Below, one piece after another: positions 33,653 to 43,522 of a stretch of 64,000 nucleotides of DNA. The notes beneath the pieces are model-generated. The model did no database searches. It worked only from the letters and a program-made list of their open reading frames with translations, and was not told the origin of the DNA. Source of the DNA: Olleya sp. YS (lineage in GTDB: Bacteria > Bacteroidota > Bacteroidia > Flavobacteriales > Flavobacteriaceae); assembly GCF_029760915.1 (NCBI RefSeq), contig NZ_CP121685.1, positions 2,020,001 through 2,084,000 of the forward strand, written 5' to 3'. Each line of letters begins with the position of its first letter. The stretch's first letter is position 1. The translations under genes were made by a program, and so were the position numbers.

Positions 33653-35476
33653 TCAATCGTTTGCTTCTTCAGTTTTTGGCTTTTTATCTATAACTAAGTC
33701 CTGCTTAGTAGGTGTTAACTTAGGTTTCAGGAATTTTTTTGGAATCGTCCTAGATGCTTTTGGTTTTTCATCCTTTTTGTTAAGTTGTTTGTCTTTGGCT
33801 TCTTTATCTGCTTTATTGACACGTCCAATCAACGCTTCACCAAAAAATTCTTCACCCGGATTATAGGGTTCTAATCCTCTAATAATGGGAAGTTCCAAAG
33901 GTGGATCGTCTTTAAACAAATCGTCAACAGATCGTGGTCGCTCATCATCTCTCCAATCAAATCCTCTAAGTTTTCTAGCATTTGCAGGCAAATCTTCTTC
34001 GGTGTATAGTTTACCTTCAAATTGTTGAAGTTTACGTAATTCTATAACTTCTTTGTTTTCAAAATATATTATAATATCTGCTGATTTTGATTTTTCAATA
34101 CCAATTAGTTCTTGGTTTTCGTTTCTACTGTAGTTAATAGATTCGGCATTTTTAAGAATATCTACTTGTTTGATGTTATTGTCTTCATCAAACAAACCAA
34201 TAAGTCGCTTTCCTGAAATTTGATTATAACCATCTGTAGATAAGGTGTCTTTGCTTATAAGAAACGCATTGTAAAATACGATGAGCGAATCTAATTTTTC
34301 AGTTTCAGGATTAGATTTTAGATGAATCGTGTCTCCTGTCATTTGATTGTCCTCATTCCAAAGTATAGGTTTTCTTGCAGCAGAAAAGGCATCCCCTTTA
34401 TTAAATCGTCTTAAATTAATCAATTGTGTGAGTCCAGATTTATGGTCTGCATGTATTGAATCTGATTTACCACTAAGATCCGATTTAAAAATTTTGGCAT
34501 TATAATATGCTCTTGTAATACGATGTTCTGGTTTTCCGGTAACCATCAAAGTATCTGCATGTATATAGATGCTATCATTTTCTTGAGTAGTAATGGCTAA
34601 TGCACGTTTGGTAATATAAACGGAGTCTTTTGCACGATATACTTCGGCATAATGCCCTTTTACAATACTTTTATTTATGGTGTCTGTAACTGTTATATTA
34701 TTGGTTGCTGATGCAAAGTTTCTATTACGATCAAAATACATACTATCGCCTTCCACCACACGATTATCGTAATCTATTCTGGATTTTCTAACAAAATAAC
34801 CTGTGTCATTTGTGGTGTCATAAAATCCACGTTCGCTATAAATTTTACTACTATCTCCAACAATGGTTGATGGTCCATACATGTATGCATGACCAGTATC
34901 TGAGTAATAATCTAAGGTTTTAGTTTTTAATACGTAATCTGGATTTACCAATTTTACACTATCTACAAAGCGATACTTTTTATTAGTCATGTAATAGCGA
35001 CCAATGCGACTTGTGATAGTTCCTGAAGAGTCTCTGACCACTTTACCGCCAGATTTATAATAGGACTCTTGCTTGGCTCTGTTAAAATATAAGGTGTCTG
35101 TGGTGATTGTAGACTGTGGATCTGTTAATACGACGTCTCCACTTGCAAACGCGAGTTGCGTTTTACCAGAATACTCAACATATTCTGAGGTCAGGTTAAT
35201 GGTATCACCTTGTTTCATGTTGACATTTCCGTAAGCTTCAACAAAATCTTCTTTACCATAAAAAATGGCTTTATCGCAAAACATATCAATCCCATCATGA
35301 TAGATGTGGACTTGACCTTGATCACTTCTAGTTAGTATACTGGCTCCAGGAAAGTTCTCTTCATCTATATCTCCAAACGCACCAGAGTCTTTGATTTCTA
35401 TGGTTTTTTGTTGTGCTAGACCTATCTGCATAGCACATATAATGAATAGGAGAGGAGTATATAATTTAAATTTCAA
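33653..35476 (-). CDS. OstA-like (LptA/LptD N-terminal domain) protein, TTG start
   Basis: About 607 aa with a signal peptide (KFKLYTPLLFIICAMQIGLAQ) and repeated OstA-like beta-jellyroll segments (VHIYHDGIDMFCDKAIFYG, VEAYGNVNMKQGDTINLTS, HAYMYGPSTIVG). Such proteins form part of the periplasmic bridge for LPS transport. The start is the TTG at 35476, because a GTG at 35494 overlaps the -7 promoter box TATTTTTG. The C-terminus is Lys/Pro-rich. It is followed by the aminotransferase gene. Confidence 0.85.
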   Translation of the reverse strand: MKFKLYTPLLFIICAMQIGLAQQKTIEIKDSGAFGDIDEENFPGASILTRSDQGQVHIYHDGIDMFCDKAIFYGKEDFVEAYGNVNMKQGDTINLTSEYVEYSGKTQLAFASGDVVLTDPQSTITTDTLYFNRAKQESYYKSGGKVVRDSSGTITSRIGRYYMTNKKYRFVDSVKLVNPDYVLKTKTLDYYSDTGHAYMYGPSTIVGDSSKIYSERGFYDTTNDTGYFVRKSRIDYDNRVVEGDSMYFDRNRNFASATNNITVTDTINKSIVKGHYAEVYRAKDSVYITKRALAITTQENDSIYIHADTLMVTGKPEHRITRAYYNAKIFKSDLSGKSDSIHADHKSGLTQLINLRRFNKGDAFSAARKPILWNEDNQMTGDTIHLKSNPETEKLDSLIVFYNAFLISKDTLSTDGYNQISGKRLIGLFDEDNNIKQVDILKNAESINYSRNENQELIGIEKSKSADIIIYFENKEVIELRKLQQFEGKLYTEEDLPANARKLRGFDWRDDERPRSVDDLFKDDPPLELPIIRGLEPYNPGEEFFGEALIGRVNKADKEAKDKQLNKKDEKPKASRTIPKKFLKPKLTPTKQDLVIDKKPKTEEAND

Positions 35477-35493
35477 TATCTTACAGTTTAGCA

Positions 35494-35501
35494 CAAAAAT
35501 A
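35494..35501 (-). promoter_or_regulatory. Flavobacterial -7 promoter box deciding a TTG start
   Basis: TATTTTTG on the minus strand, 17 bases before the TTG at 35476. A GTG in the same frame begins at the last base of this box, so it would not be transcribed. Confidence 0.55.
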
Positions 35502-35566
35502 ACGATTTAATAGACTTACTATTATGTATTAAGATTTATTTAATACCAAAAAACCTGCCATTAAAT

Positions 35567-35947
35567 TCAACTTGATTTGACAAGCTTTAATTTGTCGAAA
35601 ACCAAATGGAATATTGAAAGAATAATAAAGCAGTAAAAAGGAAACCAAAAATAAATAGTAAAACTATTTTGATTTTTTGTTAATATCAAAATTAAACCAA
35701 TAAGTATTAAAATAAATCCAATTACGTTATATCTAACATTTCTAAAAAAGATAAGAATTATACCTAAAAGTCCACTAAGACTAACTGTAAACTCTGGAGA
35801 CAAAAAATTAAGAGATTCAATTTGGTCAAAGAACATTACTATTAATGAAACTCCGTAGAAAACAGAAAATTTATTATATGGTATTAAAATCAATAATAGA
35901 GAAATAATAGATAGGATTTTAATAAGAATTTTCATTTTAGATTTCAT
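35567..35947 (-). CDS. Four-helix membrane protein, hypothetical
   Basis: 126 aa; hydrophobic segments near residues 6-23, 26-42, 55-69, 74-90 and 95-115, with basic ends. No family recognised. It begins 11 bases downstream of the hairpin that terminates the purA operon, so it is likely read by limited read-through or its own promoter. Composition is very AT-rich relative to its neighbours. Confidence 0.6.
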   Translation of the reverse strand: MKSKMKILIKILSIISLLLILIPYNKFSVFYGVSLIVMFFDQIESLNFLSPEFTVSLSGLLGIILIFFRNVRYNVIGFILILIGLILILTKNQNSFTIYFWFPFYCFIILSIFHLVFDKLKLVKSS

Positions 35948-35958
35948 TTAAAATTTAA

Positions 35959-35992
35959 AAACCTTGTAGATTATAAATAGTCTACAAGGTTT
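35959..35992 (-). terminator. Rho-independent terminator of the fur-like/purA operon
   Basis: AAACCTTGTAGA (35959-35970) pairs with TCTACAAGGTTT (35981-35992), 12 bp perfect, with a ten-base loop and T-rich flank on the minus strand. Confidence 0.8.
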
Positions 35993-36018
35993 ACTAAGTT
36001 ATAATAAAATTTTAAGAA

Positions 36019-37290
36019 TTACCTAAAAATAGTCTGCTTTCTATCTGGTCCAACAGACACGATAGTAATAGGAATTTCCAATTCTTTTTCTAGAAAATCT
36101 ATATAGTCATTTAACTCTTTAGGTAGTGTCGATTGATCAGACATTTGTGTCAGGTCTTCCTTCCAACCTTTAAAATCTGTATAAATTGGTTCAACATTTT
36201 GTGGTTCAATATTGTAAGGTAAATGGGTAATAGTATCTCCTTTATATTTGTACGCAGTAGCAACTTTTAAGGTTTTAAAACCTGATAGTACATCTGCTTT
36301 CATCATCATTAATTGGGTCACACCATTGACTTGGCACGCATATTTTAAAGCGACTAAATCTAACCAGCCACAACGTCTTGCACGACCTGTGGTGGCACCA
36401 AACTCGTGACCAACTCGTCCCATGGTTTCTCCAACCTCGTCAAACAACTCTGTTGGAAAAGGTCCAGAACCAACACGTGTAGTGTAGGCTTTAAAAATAC
36501 CAAACACGTCACCAATTTGGTTAGGTGCAACACCTAAACCAGTACAAGCTCCTGCTGCTGTAGTATTACTTGAGGTTACAAAAGGATACGTCCCGAAGTC
36601 GATGTCTAATAACGAGCCTTGAGCACCTTCTGCCAATATGGATTGTCCAGATTTTTGAGCTTGGTAGATATATTCTTCAGAATCTATAAATTTTAAAGAT
36701 TTTAAGACTTTTACTGCTGCAAAAAACTCTGTTTCTAATTCTTTTAAGTCGTATTGGATATCAACGTTATAAAAGTCAATCATAGACTCATGCTTATCTG
36801 CTAACGCACGATATTTGTCTTTCCATGTGTCTAATTCTAAGTCGCCAACACGTAAACCGTTACGACCTGTTTTGTCCATGTAGGTTGGCCCAATTCCTTT
36901 TAAAGTAGATCCAATTTTTGCTTTTCCTTTTGACGCTTCACTTGCAGCATCTAATAACCGATGCGTTGGTAAAATAATATGTGCTTTACGCGAAATAAGA
37001 AGCGATTTTCTATAATCTACATCTTGCTCTTCAAGCTTATCTAATTCTTTTTTAAAAATTACAGGATCTATAACCACTCCGTTTCCTACTAAATTAGTGG
37101 CTTCATCATGAAATATTCCTGAAGGAATAGTGTGTAGCACGTGTTTTTTACCATTAAATACCAATGTGTGTCCTGCGTTAGGACCACCTTGAAAACGTGC
37201 GATAATATTATATTTTGAAGTTAAAACGTCGACAATTTTTCCTTTGCCTTCATCTCCCCATTGTAAACCAAGTAGTAAATCTACTGCCAT
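36019..37290 (-). CDS. purA: Adenylosuccinate synthase
   Basis: GTP-dependent conversion of IMP plus aspartate to adenylosuccinate. The 423-aa protein starts with GLQWGDEGKGKIVD (P-loop-like GTP site), then GPNAGHT, GIGPTYMDKTGRNG, GAQGSLLDIDFGTYPFVTSS and GRARRCGWLD. All conserved blocks are present at normal spacing. It follows the fur-like gene by 5 bases. Confidence 0.97.
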   Translation of the reverse strand: MAVDLLLGLQWGDEGKGKIVDVLTSKYNIIARFQGGPNAGHTLVFNGKKHVLHTIPSGIFHDEATNLVGNGVVIDPVIFKKELDKLEEQDVDYRKSLLISRKAHIILPTHRLLDAASEASKGKAKIGSTLKGIGPTYMDKTGRNGLRVGDLELDTWKDKYRALADKHESMIDFYNVDIQYDLKELETEFFAAVKVLKSLKFIDSEEYIYQAQKSGQSILAEGAQGSLLDIDFGTYPFVTSSNTTAAGACTGLGVAPNQIGDVFGIFKAYTTRVGSGPFPTELFDEVGETMGRVGHEFGATTGRARRCGWLDLVALKYACQVNGVTQLMMMKADVLSGFKTLKVATAYKYKGDTITHLPYNIEPQNVEPIYTDFKGWKEDLTQMSDQSTLPKELNDYIDFLEKELEIPITIVSVGPDRKQTIFR

Positions 37291-37295
37291 TTTAG

Positions 37296-37754
37296 TTAGT
37301 TGTTATTAGTTTTTTTTCGGTTTCCGTAAAAGTATAATGAGTGTTTAGAGATTTCGATATCAAACACTTCTTCAATTGTTTTTTTAATGGCTTGGATGCG
37401 TGGATCGCAAAATTCTATAACTTCTCCTGTATCTTGAAGAATCACATGATCGTGTTGTTTATCAAAATAGGATTTTTCATAATGCGCTTGGTTTTTTCCA
37501 AACTGATGTTTTCTAACTAAGCCACAATCTAAAAGCAACTCTATGGTATTGTATAGCGTTGCTCGACTGACACGATACTTTTTATTCTTCATATTATCAT
37601 ACAAAGATTCTATATCAAAATGTTCATCATTAGAATAGATTTCTTGAAGTATAGCGTATCGTTCTGGTGTTTTTCTATGACCATTGTCTTCTAAAAAAGA
37701 AGTGAAGACGTTTTTTACAATCTCTTGATTTTTAATATCTGTTTTTGCACTCAT
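37296..37754 (-). CDS. Fur family transcriptional regulator
   Basis: 152 aa, winged-helix N-terminus ([34 protein letters not shown]) and dimerisation domain with QHDHVIL. The CxxC structural-zinc motif usually found after that His cluster reads DTGEVIEF here, so the structural site is missing; the regulatory metal may still be bound. Promoter box at 37765. Cotranscription with purA is unusual for a metal regulator but common in this clade as far as I recall. Confidence 0.85.
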   Translation of the reverse strand: MSAKTDIKNQEIVKNVFTSFLEDNGHRKTPERYAILQEIYSNDEHFDIESLYDNMKNKKYRVSRATLYNTIELLLDCGLVRKHQFGKNQAHYEKSYFDKQHDHVILQDTGEVIEFCDPRIQAIKKTIEEVFDIEISKHSLYFYGNRKKTNNN

Positions 37755-37764
37755 AAATACCCAA

Positions 37765-37772
37765 CAAATTTA
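37765..37772 (-). promoter_or_regulatory. Flavobacterial -7 promoter box
   Basis: TAAATTTG on the minus strand, ten bases before the ATG of the fur-like gene. Confidence 0.5.
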
Positions 37773-37849
37773 CATATTTTTTTGAGGTTGTAGTTATAAA
37801 AAGTAAGGTTTGAACCATGGGTTATTAGACACTTATTAACAACTAAATA

Positions 37850-40069
37850 TTAAACCCTAGTCACTTTATCTATTCCGTTTATTTTTTTAAGATTATCCAT
37901 CAATTTTTTAAGCATGGTTTTATTGCGGACAATGACATTAATTTTACCCGTAAAAATCCCGTCGTCACTCTGAAAACTAATACTATTCATGTTAACATGC
38001 ATATTGGATGAAATAACTTTAGTAATGTCATTTACCAATCCTAGGTTATCTATGCCTGACAAGATAATTTGTGCTGCAAATTCTTGTTGAGAGGAGTCTA
38101 TCCATCGTGCTTGCATGATACGATACGCATAGTTGGATTGTAAGCTTAAGGCATTTGGACAATTTTTTTTGTGCACTTTTATTCCGTCATTAATAGTAAT
38201 AAATCCAAACACGGAATCACCAGGAATTGGATTACAACAATTAGCTAATTTATAATCTAATTTTTCTTCCTCTTTACCAAACACTAAAAGATCGTATTTG
38301 TTTGTAATTTCCTCTTTATTAAGCTCTTCTGGATTAATGTTTTGCTTTCTGGTTATTTTGCTTTTCAAAAAGCTTACTAGTGCATTGCTTCTGGATGCTG
38401 CATATTCCTTTAGCATAGTGTTATCTATGTTTCCTGTGCCCACACGATAAAATAAATCTAAACTAGTTTTTAGATTAAAATGGTTAACCATTTCGTTAAC
38501 TGACTTTTCATTTAAAACTATTTTAAGTTGTTTAAGTTTACGTCTCAAAATTTCTTTTCCGTCTTCAGCTATAGTTTTTGTTTCTTCTTTTAATAGCGAT
38601 TTAATTTTACCTCTGGCTCTTGCTGTAGTTGCATAATCCAACCAGTTTGGGTTGGGTTTAGCATTTTCAGAAGTTATAATTTCAACTTGGTCACCACTGT
38701 TTAATTCATGACTTAGAGGCACCAATTTACCATTAACTTTTGCGCCTCTAGTTTTACGTCCAACTTCGGTATGTATACTAAATGCAAAGTCTAAAGGTGT
38801 TGCACCTTTTGGTAGAGATTTTAATTCACCTTTAGGTGTAAAGACAAAAATTTCTTTAGAGTATAAATTCAGTTTAAATTGCTCTACAAAATCTACTGCA
38901 TTCATAGATGAGTTTTCTAGTGCTTCTTGAAGTCGGTTGATCCAAATGTCTAAACTGTCTTCTTTATCTTCAGCATTTTTATATTTATAATGTGCAGCAT
39001 ACCCTTTTTCTGCAATTTCGTTCATACGCTCACTTCTTACCTGAACTTCTACCCAACGTCCTTTTGGACCCATTACAGTAATGTGTAATGCTTCATAACC
39101 AGTAGATTTTGGAGAGGATATCCAATCTCGTAAACGTGTTGGGTTGGGTCTAAAGTGATCTGTCACGATAGAATATATCTTCCAAGCTAAGAATTTTTCG
39201 TTTTCACGATCACTTTTATAAATAATTCTAACCGCAAACTTATCATACACTTCATCAAAAGATACTCCTTGTTTGTCCATTTTTCGTTTGATAGAAAATA
39301 TGGATTTTGGACGACCCTTAATAGTGTATGTTAACCCTTCTTTGTCTAAAGATTTTTTAATAACGTTATTAAACTCTTCTATATAGGCATCTTGTTCTTC
39401 TTTACTTTCCTTTATTTTGTTAAGGATGTCATTGTAAATGTCAGGTTCAGTATACTTTAAACCTAAATCTTCCAGCTCTGTTTTGATATTGTATAGCCCA
39501 ATTCTATGTGCTAAAGGTGCGTAAATATAAAGAGTTTCTGAAGCTATTTTTTCTTGTTTATCTGGACGCATGCTGTCCATAGTTTGCATGTTGTGCAAAC
39601 GATCTGCTATTTTGATAATAATAACTCTAACATCATCATTAAGGGTGAGTAGCATTTTTCTAAAATTTTCGGCTTGTAAAGAAACATCCATGTCTTTTTC
39701 TTTACTTAAAGATGAAATTTTAGTTAAGCCATCTACAATTTTGGCAACAGTCTCACCAAACAAATCTTCGATATCTTTGATGGTGTAGTTGTCGTTGTCT
39801 TCCACCACATCATGAAGCAATGCTGCTGCAATTGAAGTAGCATCTAAACCAATTTGTTGTGCTACAATTTTAGCAACAGCAATAGGGTGAAAAATATAAG
39901 CTTCTCCACTTTTTCTGCGTTGCTGGTTATGTGCCTCAACCGCTACATCAAAAGCTTTTCTTATAAGCTTTTTGTCTGCTGTAGACAGCGTACGATAACT
40001 TACTTTTAAAAGTTGTTTATAGGCTTTGGCAATTTCAGCATTTTCTTTTTCAGTATCAATTTCTGTCAT
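37850..40069 (-). CDS. RelA/SpoT-type bifunctional (p)ppGpp synthase/hydrolase
   Basis: 739 aa, the usual long RSH length. Domains in order: HD hydrolase with FHPIAVAKI and LLHDVVEDND (residues ~60-110); synthetase with RPKSIFSIKRKM and DRVHV-like strand (KFAVRIIYKS, ~240-340); TGS (TPKGELKSLPKGATPLDFAF, ~415); helical; C-terminal ACT (SGIDNLGLVNDITKVIS, ~670). Controls the stringent response. The HD and synthetase motifs appear intact, so both activities are expected. Confidence 0.94.
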   Translation of the reverse strand: MTEIDTEKENAEIAKAYKQLLKVSYRTLSTADKKLIRKAFDVAVEAHNQQRRKSGEAYIFHPIAVAKIVAQQIGLDATSIAAALLHDVVEDNDNYTIKDIEDLFGETVAKIVDGLTKISSLSKEKDMDVSLQAENFRKMLLTLNDDVRVIIIKIADRLHNMQTMDSMRPDKQEKIASETLYIYAPLAHRIGLYNIKTELEDLGLKYTEPDIYNDILNKIKESKEEQDAYIEEFNNVIKKSLDKEGLTYTIKGRPKSIFSIKRKMDKQGVSFDEVYDKFAVRIIYKSDRENEKFLAWKIYSIVTDHFRPNPTRLRDWISSPKSTGYEALHITVMGPKGRWVEVQVRSERMNEIAEKGYAAHYKYKNAEDKEDSLDIWINRLQEALENSSMNAVDFVEQFKLNLYSKEIFVFTPKGELKSLPKGATPLDFAFSIHTEVGRKTRGAKVNGKLVPLSHELNSGDQVEIITSENAKPNPNWLDYATTARARGKIKSLLKEETKTIAEDGKEILRRKLKQLKIVLNEKSVNEMVNHFNLKTSLDLFYRVGTGNIDNTMLKEYAASRSNALVSFLKSKITRKQNINPEELNKEEITNKYDLLVFGKEEEKLDYKLANCCNPIPGDSVFGFITINDGIKVHKKNCPNALSLQSNYAYRIMQARWIDSSQQEFAAQIILSGIDNLGLVNDITKVISSNMHVNMNSISFQSDDGIFTGKINVIVRNKTMLKKLMDNLKKINGIDKVTRV

Positions 40070-40204
40070 GGAGTAGTCACCTTCATTTAAAATAGAATCT
40101 GTATTAAAAATAAGATAAAATACTGAATGGACAACAACTAGTTGTATAAATTTAAAGGAATCCGAATAAAGTGTTTTTTTATTCGTTAAAATGATGTAAA
40201 ACTT

Positions 40205-41188
40205 CTACTGATTTTTATACACTTCCATTTTTAAACCCATACCATAGTTGTTTAAGCCTGCGTTTAGGAGATTGGAGTTTTTTATGTTTTGTTTGTCAAA
40301 CAATACCCATTGTCCACCATTTAAAAAAATGCGTTTAACGAAGGTTTTTTTCTCTGAGATTTCGTCAGTAAATGGTAATAAGGGTCTAAACGTTGTTGAT
40401 ACTTTTACAATACCACGTCTAGTTTTTACCTCTTGGTATTTTTTATTGGGAAGTAGTTTACCGTTCTTATCAGTAAAGCCTAGTACTTGTATAGAAACAA
40501 AAAGTCCATTTTTAGGAATAAAAATATCAAAGCCAGACACGTCAAATTCAAATATAGGTTTAGTGTCTTCTGTAGCAATAAAAACAATTTTTTCATAGGT
40601 TAATACCTCTCCTGGTGATCCATTATTATTTTGGTAAAACTGTACTCTAAATAATGTAGAAAACGGACGTTTTTCATGATTGTCTCTATTGCGTTTTCGC
40701 CAAGTTTTGGCTTCTGTTTTTATAGGTAATAATATTTTAGTTAATCGTTTTGGCCTGGTGTCTGAATTTGGAAAAAAGACTGCGATTTCACTTTCTATGG
40801 TTGGTAGCCAACACTTGTAATAATCGTCATGACCAACAGGTTTTATAGTCACTTCTTTAAATTTACCTGTTGGTTTTGCGGTAACAATAACTTCATCCAA
40901 CAAGTCTGATTGTGGAGCTAGGTATAAAGTGTCGTTTAATGTAGATGTTGCTAGCTTTAAGTCCTTATATCCTAATGCAGAAATAAATAACGAATCAATA
41001 TCTGAATATAGTTTTTTAGTAAATACAAATTGTCCTTCATCATCTGCAAAAATACCATTACCATTACCAAACGATACTGTTGCAAAAGACACTCCTTTTT
41101 CAGAAATACTGTCTATAAGTGTGGTTTGGCTAAAACTAGTAGTTGTAATAACAAAGGTTAGTAGGTAAGCTAAATGTTTCACTATCAT
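40205..41188 (-). CDS. Secreted carboxypeptidase-like regulatory domain protein
   Basis: 327 aa. A signal peptide (AYLLTFVITTTSFSQ) is followed by a CarboxypepD_reg-like domain (FATVSFGNGNGIFADDEGQF, SALGYKDLKL, LDEVIVTAKP) as in TonB receptor N-termini, but no plug or barrel follows; the C-terminal 200 residues form a beta-rich domain of unknown function (PNSDTRPKRLTKILLPI). Likely periplasmic or surface. Promoter boxes lie just upstream at 41196-41212. Confidence 0.75.
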   Translation of the reverse strand: MIVKHLAYLLTFVITTTSFSQTTLIDSISEKGVSFATVSFGNGNGIFADDEGQFVFTKKLYSDIDSLFISALGYKDLKLATSTLNDTLYLAPQSDLLDEVIVTAKPTGKFKEVTIKPVGHDDYYKCWLPTIESEIAVFFPNSDTRPKRLTKILLPIKTEAKTWRKRNRDNHEKRPFSTLFRVQFYQNNNGSPGEVLTYEKIVFIATEDTKPIFEFDVSGFDIFIPKNGLFVSIQVLGFTDKNGKLLPNKKYQEVKTRRGIVKVSTTFRPLLPFTDEISEKKTFVKRIFLNGGQWVLFDKQNIKNSNLLNAGLNNYGMGLKMEVYKNQ

Positions 41189-41195
41189 AATACTA

Positions 41196-41212
41196 CAAAC
41201 ATATCAAATTTA
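41196..41212 (-). promoter_or_regulatory. Two overlapping candidate -7 boxes
   Basis: TATGTTTG (41196-41203) and TAAATTTG (41205-41212) on the minus strand, both matching TAnnTTTG, lie between the DEAD helicase stop and the carboxypeptidase-like gene. The second overlaps the helicase stop codon region. Confidence 0.4.
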
Positions 41213-42451
41213 ATACCAACGTTTTTTCTTTTTTTTAGACGCGACGCTTTTGCGTCCCTTTTTGTGTTTACTTCCAGTTTTTTTAGACTTGTGCACTATA
41301 GGTTTTGCTTTTGGATCTAATGGGTAAGGATGATTGTCTATAACATCCAACTGTAAGTTGATGAGTTTTTGAATGTCTATAATGTAAGCTTTTTCATCTG
41401 CACTACACAATGCGTAAGTCATTCCTGACTGTCCTGCACGAGCAGTACGACCAATTCTATGGACATAAGTTTCTGGAATGTTAGGTAAATCAAAATTTAC
41501 CACTGCATCTAGATTGTCTATGTCAATACCACGAGCTGCAACGTCAGTTGCGATTAGAATATTGACTTCTTTTTTCTTAAATCGTTTTAAAGCGTCTTGC
41601 CTAGCAGTTTGGCTTTTATCACCATGGATACTATCGACTTGATATCCATTTTTAAGTAAGGTTTTTTCTAATTTGTCCACACCATATTTAGTGCGTCTAA
41701 AAATAATGATGTTGCCTTGAATGGTATTACGAAGTAAATGCAAACACAATTCTATTTTATCCTTTTTTGGGACATAATATAGTAACTGGTTAACGTTCTT
41801 TGAAGTTGAACTATTTTGAGCTACTTCAATACGCTGAGGTTCTGTTAAAATAGTTTTGACTAATTGTTCTACTTTATAAGGGATTGTTGCCGAAAACAAT
41901 AAGGTCTGCTTAGTTTTAGAGCATAAACGTTCAATTTTTTTGACATCGTCTATAAAACCCATGTCTAACATTAAATCCGCTTCATCTAGTACTAGAGTTT
42001 CGATGTAATCTAGATTAATATCATCTTGTTTGTGTAAATCTAATAGACGTCCAGGAGTTGCTATCACAATATCAACACCTTGCTTTAATGCTTCTTTTTG
42101 AGGGTCTATAGACGTGCCTCCATAAATAACTACACTTGATAATTCTGTGTAAGTTGCGTAAGCTTCAAAGTTTTCTGCTATTTGTAGGGCTAATTCACGT
42201 GTCGGACTAACTACTAAAGCCTTAATTTTTTTTCCTTTTTTTGAGGCTGTTTGCTTATCATACAATTGCTGTATGATTGGTAAGGCAAATGCTGCAGTTT
42301 TACCAGTTCCGGTTTGTGCGGAAACTATAACGTCTTTTTTATTAAGTACTAGCGGAATGGTTTTTTCCTGAACCAACGTTGGATTGTCGTAACCTTTTTC
42401 TGCTATAGCGCGAAGTATAGGCCTATTAAGTTTTAAGTCTTTAAATGACAT
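41210..42451 (-). CDS. DEAD-box RNA helicase (RhlE/CsdA type)
   Basis: 413 aa. Q motif and motif I (SAQTGTGKTAA, residues ~42-52), motif II DEAD (EADLMLD), SAT motif (LLFSATIP), motif V (ATDVAARGIDI) and motif VI (HRIGRTARAG) are all present. The C-terminus is a basic, Lys-rich tail (KKTGSKHKKGRK) for RNA binding. Role in ribosome or RNA remodelling, particularly in the cold, is known for the family. Promoter box at 42468. Confidence 0.95.
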   Translation of the reverse strand: MSFKDLKLNRPILRAIAEKGYDNPTLVQEKTIPLVLNKKDVIVSAQTGTGKTAAFALPIIQQLYDKQTASKKGKKIKALVVSPTRELALQIAENFEAYATYTELSSVVIYGGTSIDPQKEALKQGVDIVIATPGRLLDLHKQDDINLDYIETLVLDEADLMLDMGFIDDVKKIERLCSKTKQTLLFSATIPYKVEQLVKTILTEPQRIEVAQNSSTSKNVNQLLYYVPKKDKIELCLHLLRNTIQGNIIIFRRTKYGVDKLEKTLLKNGYQVDSIHGDKSQTARQDALKRFKKKEVNILIATDVAARGIDIDNLDAVVNFDLPNIPETYVHRIGRTARAGQSGMTYALCSADEKAYIIDIQKLINLQLDVIDNHPYPLDPKAKPIVHKSKKTGSKHKKGRKSVASKKKKKRWY

Positions 42452-42467
42452 GTTGTAATATTTGCTA

Positions 42468-42475
42468 CAAAGGTA
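42468..42475 (-). promoter_or_regulatory. Flavobacterial -7 promoter box
   Basis: TACCTTTG on the minus strand, 16 bases before the ATG of the DEAD helicase. Confidence 0.5.
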
Positions 42476-42500
42476 GCTTTTTAGTCGAACAAAATAGACT

Positions 42501-43508
42501 TTAACTTTTTTCTACTTTTATGGTATAGGTTGCTACAATATCGTTTTCAATTTTTAAGTGAACATCATAAAATCCTTTATGTTTAAATTTGGTTTTAAAA
42601 GTGATGTAACCATCTTGGTTTTTTATATCATAAATATCAAACGGTATAGTATCTGTACCAGAAAATTGTACCAAAGCCACATTGTCTTTTTTTATAGGTT
42701 TTAGGGTTTTAAAGCTAAATTGAACTGCGTCATCTTTTTTTGACGTCAAATGCATCATCGATGGGCTAATCGGAATTATTTTATGCTCAAACGTTTCGCC
42801 ATATACTATTGGAGCTACTTCAAGTGTTTTGGTTGTTAACGAGTCGTTTAAATACCATTTCTTGTCTAAAGGAAAATGATTTTTAGCAAATAAAACTGGA
42901 TCTGTTAAGAAGTAACCTTCGTTAAAGTCTTTTACAAAAGTATTTCCATTTAACAGGTAACCACTGGACCAAGTCGCATCACATAAGTACCATTTATCAT
43001 TTAGTTTTACAGCATTCCAAGAATGATTAATCCTATCTAAACTATCTATATTAGAGGTAACACTTCGACCATAGCCATTAACAATTTGACAGTCAATATT
43101 TGCAAAAAAGCAAAGCTCTTTTAGTAAATAGGCATAACCAGTACACATGGTTTTTTTGTGTTTAAGTAACCGTTTAAAAGATGATTTTTTATACTGATTA
43201 TTCCATTGAATATACCCTAAACTATCGTTTTTAAATTGCTTTCTTTTTTTAGAGATTTTGTGGTCTTGTATGGCATCTCCTTTAATGTTATCGCACACCC
43301 AAAAATAGATTGCTCTAAATTTTTCTGCATCTGTAGTTAACTTATGGGTTAAATTATGCGCAAGTATGGGAAGATTATCTAATCGACTTCCGTGATTTAG
43401 CTTAGCAATATTATCTGCTCTGGTAAAATCGATGGACTTAAAATCCGATACTTGCGCTATTGCGCTATTAATCAAAAGACCTAGAATAAAGGAAAATATT
43501 GGTTTCAT
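42501..43508 (-). CDS. Secreted transglutaminase-like protein
   Basis: 335 aa from the ATG at 43508 (another ATG lies two codons upstream). The signal peptide is KPIFSFILGLLINSAIAQ. The papain-like transglutaminase core has Cys in KKTMCTGYAYLLKELC, His in INHSWNAVKL and Asp in WYLCDATW, so the catalytic triad is complete. The C-terminus is a beta-rich domain. Proteins of this kind in Bacteroidota are of unknown substrate; protease or crosslinking activity is possible. Confidence 0.85.
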   Translation of the reverse strand: MKPIFSFILGLLINSAIAQVSDFKSIDFTRADNIAKLNHGSRLDNLPILAHNLTHKLTTDAEKFRAIYFWVCDNIKGDAIQDHKISKKRKQFKNDSLGYIQWNNQYKKSSFKRLLKHKKTMCTGYAYLLKELCFFANIDCQIVNGYGRSVTSNIDSLDRINHSWNAVKLNDKWYLCDATWSSGYLLNGNTFVKDFNEGYFLTDPVLFAKNHFPLDKKWYLNDSLTTKTLEVAPIVYGETFEHKIIPISPSMMHLTSKKDDAVQFSFKTLKPIKKDNVALVQFSGTDTIPFDIYDIKNQDGYITFKTKFKHKGFYDVHLKIENDIVATYTIKVEKS

Positions 43509-43522
43509 ATACATTCTAGAAA

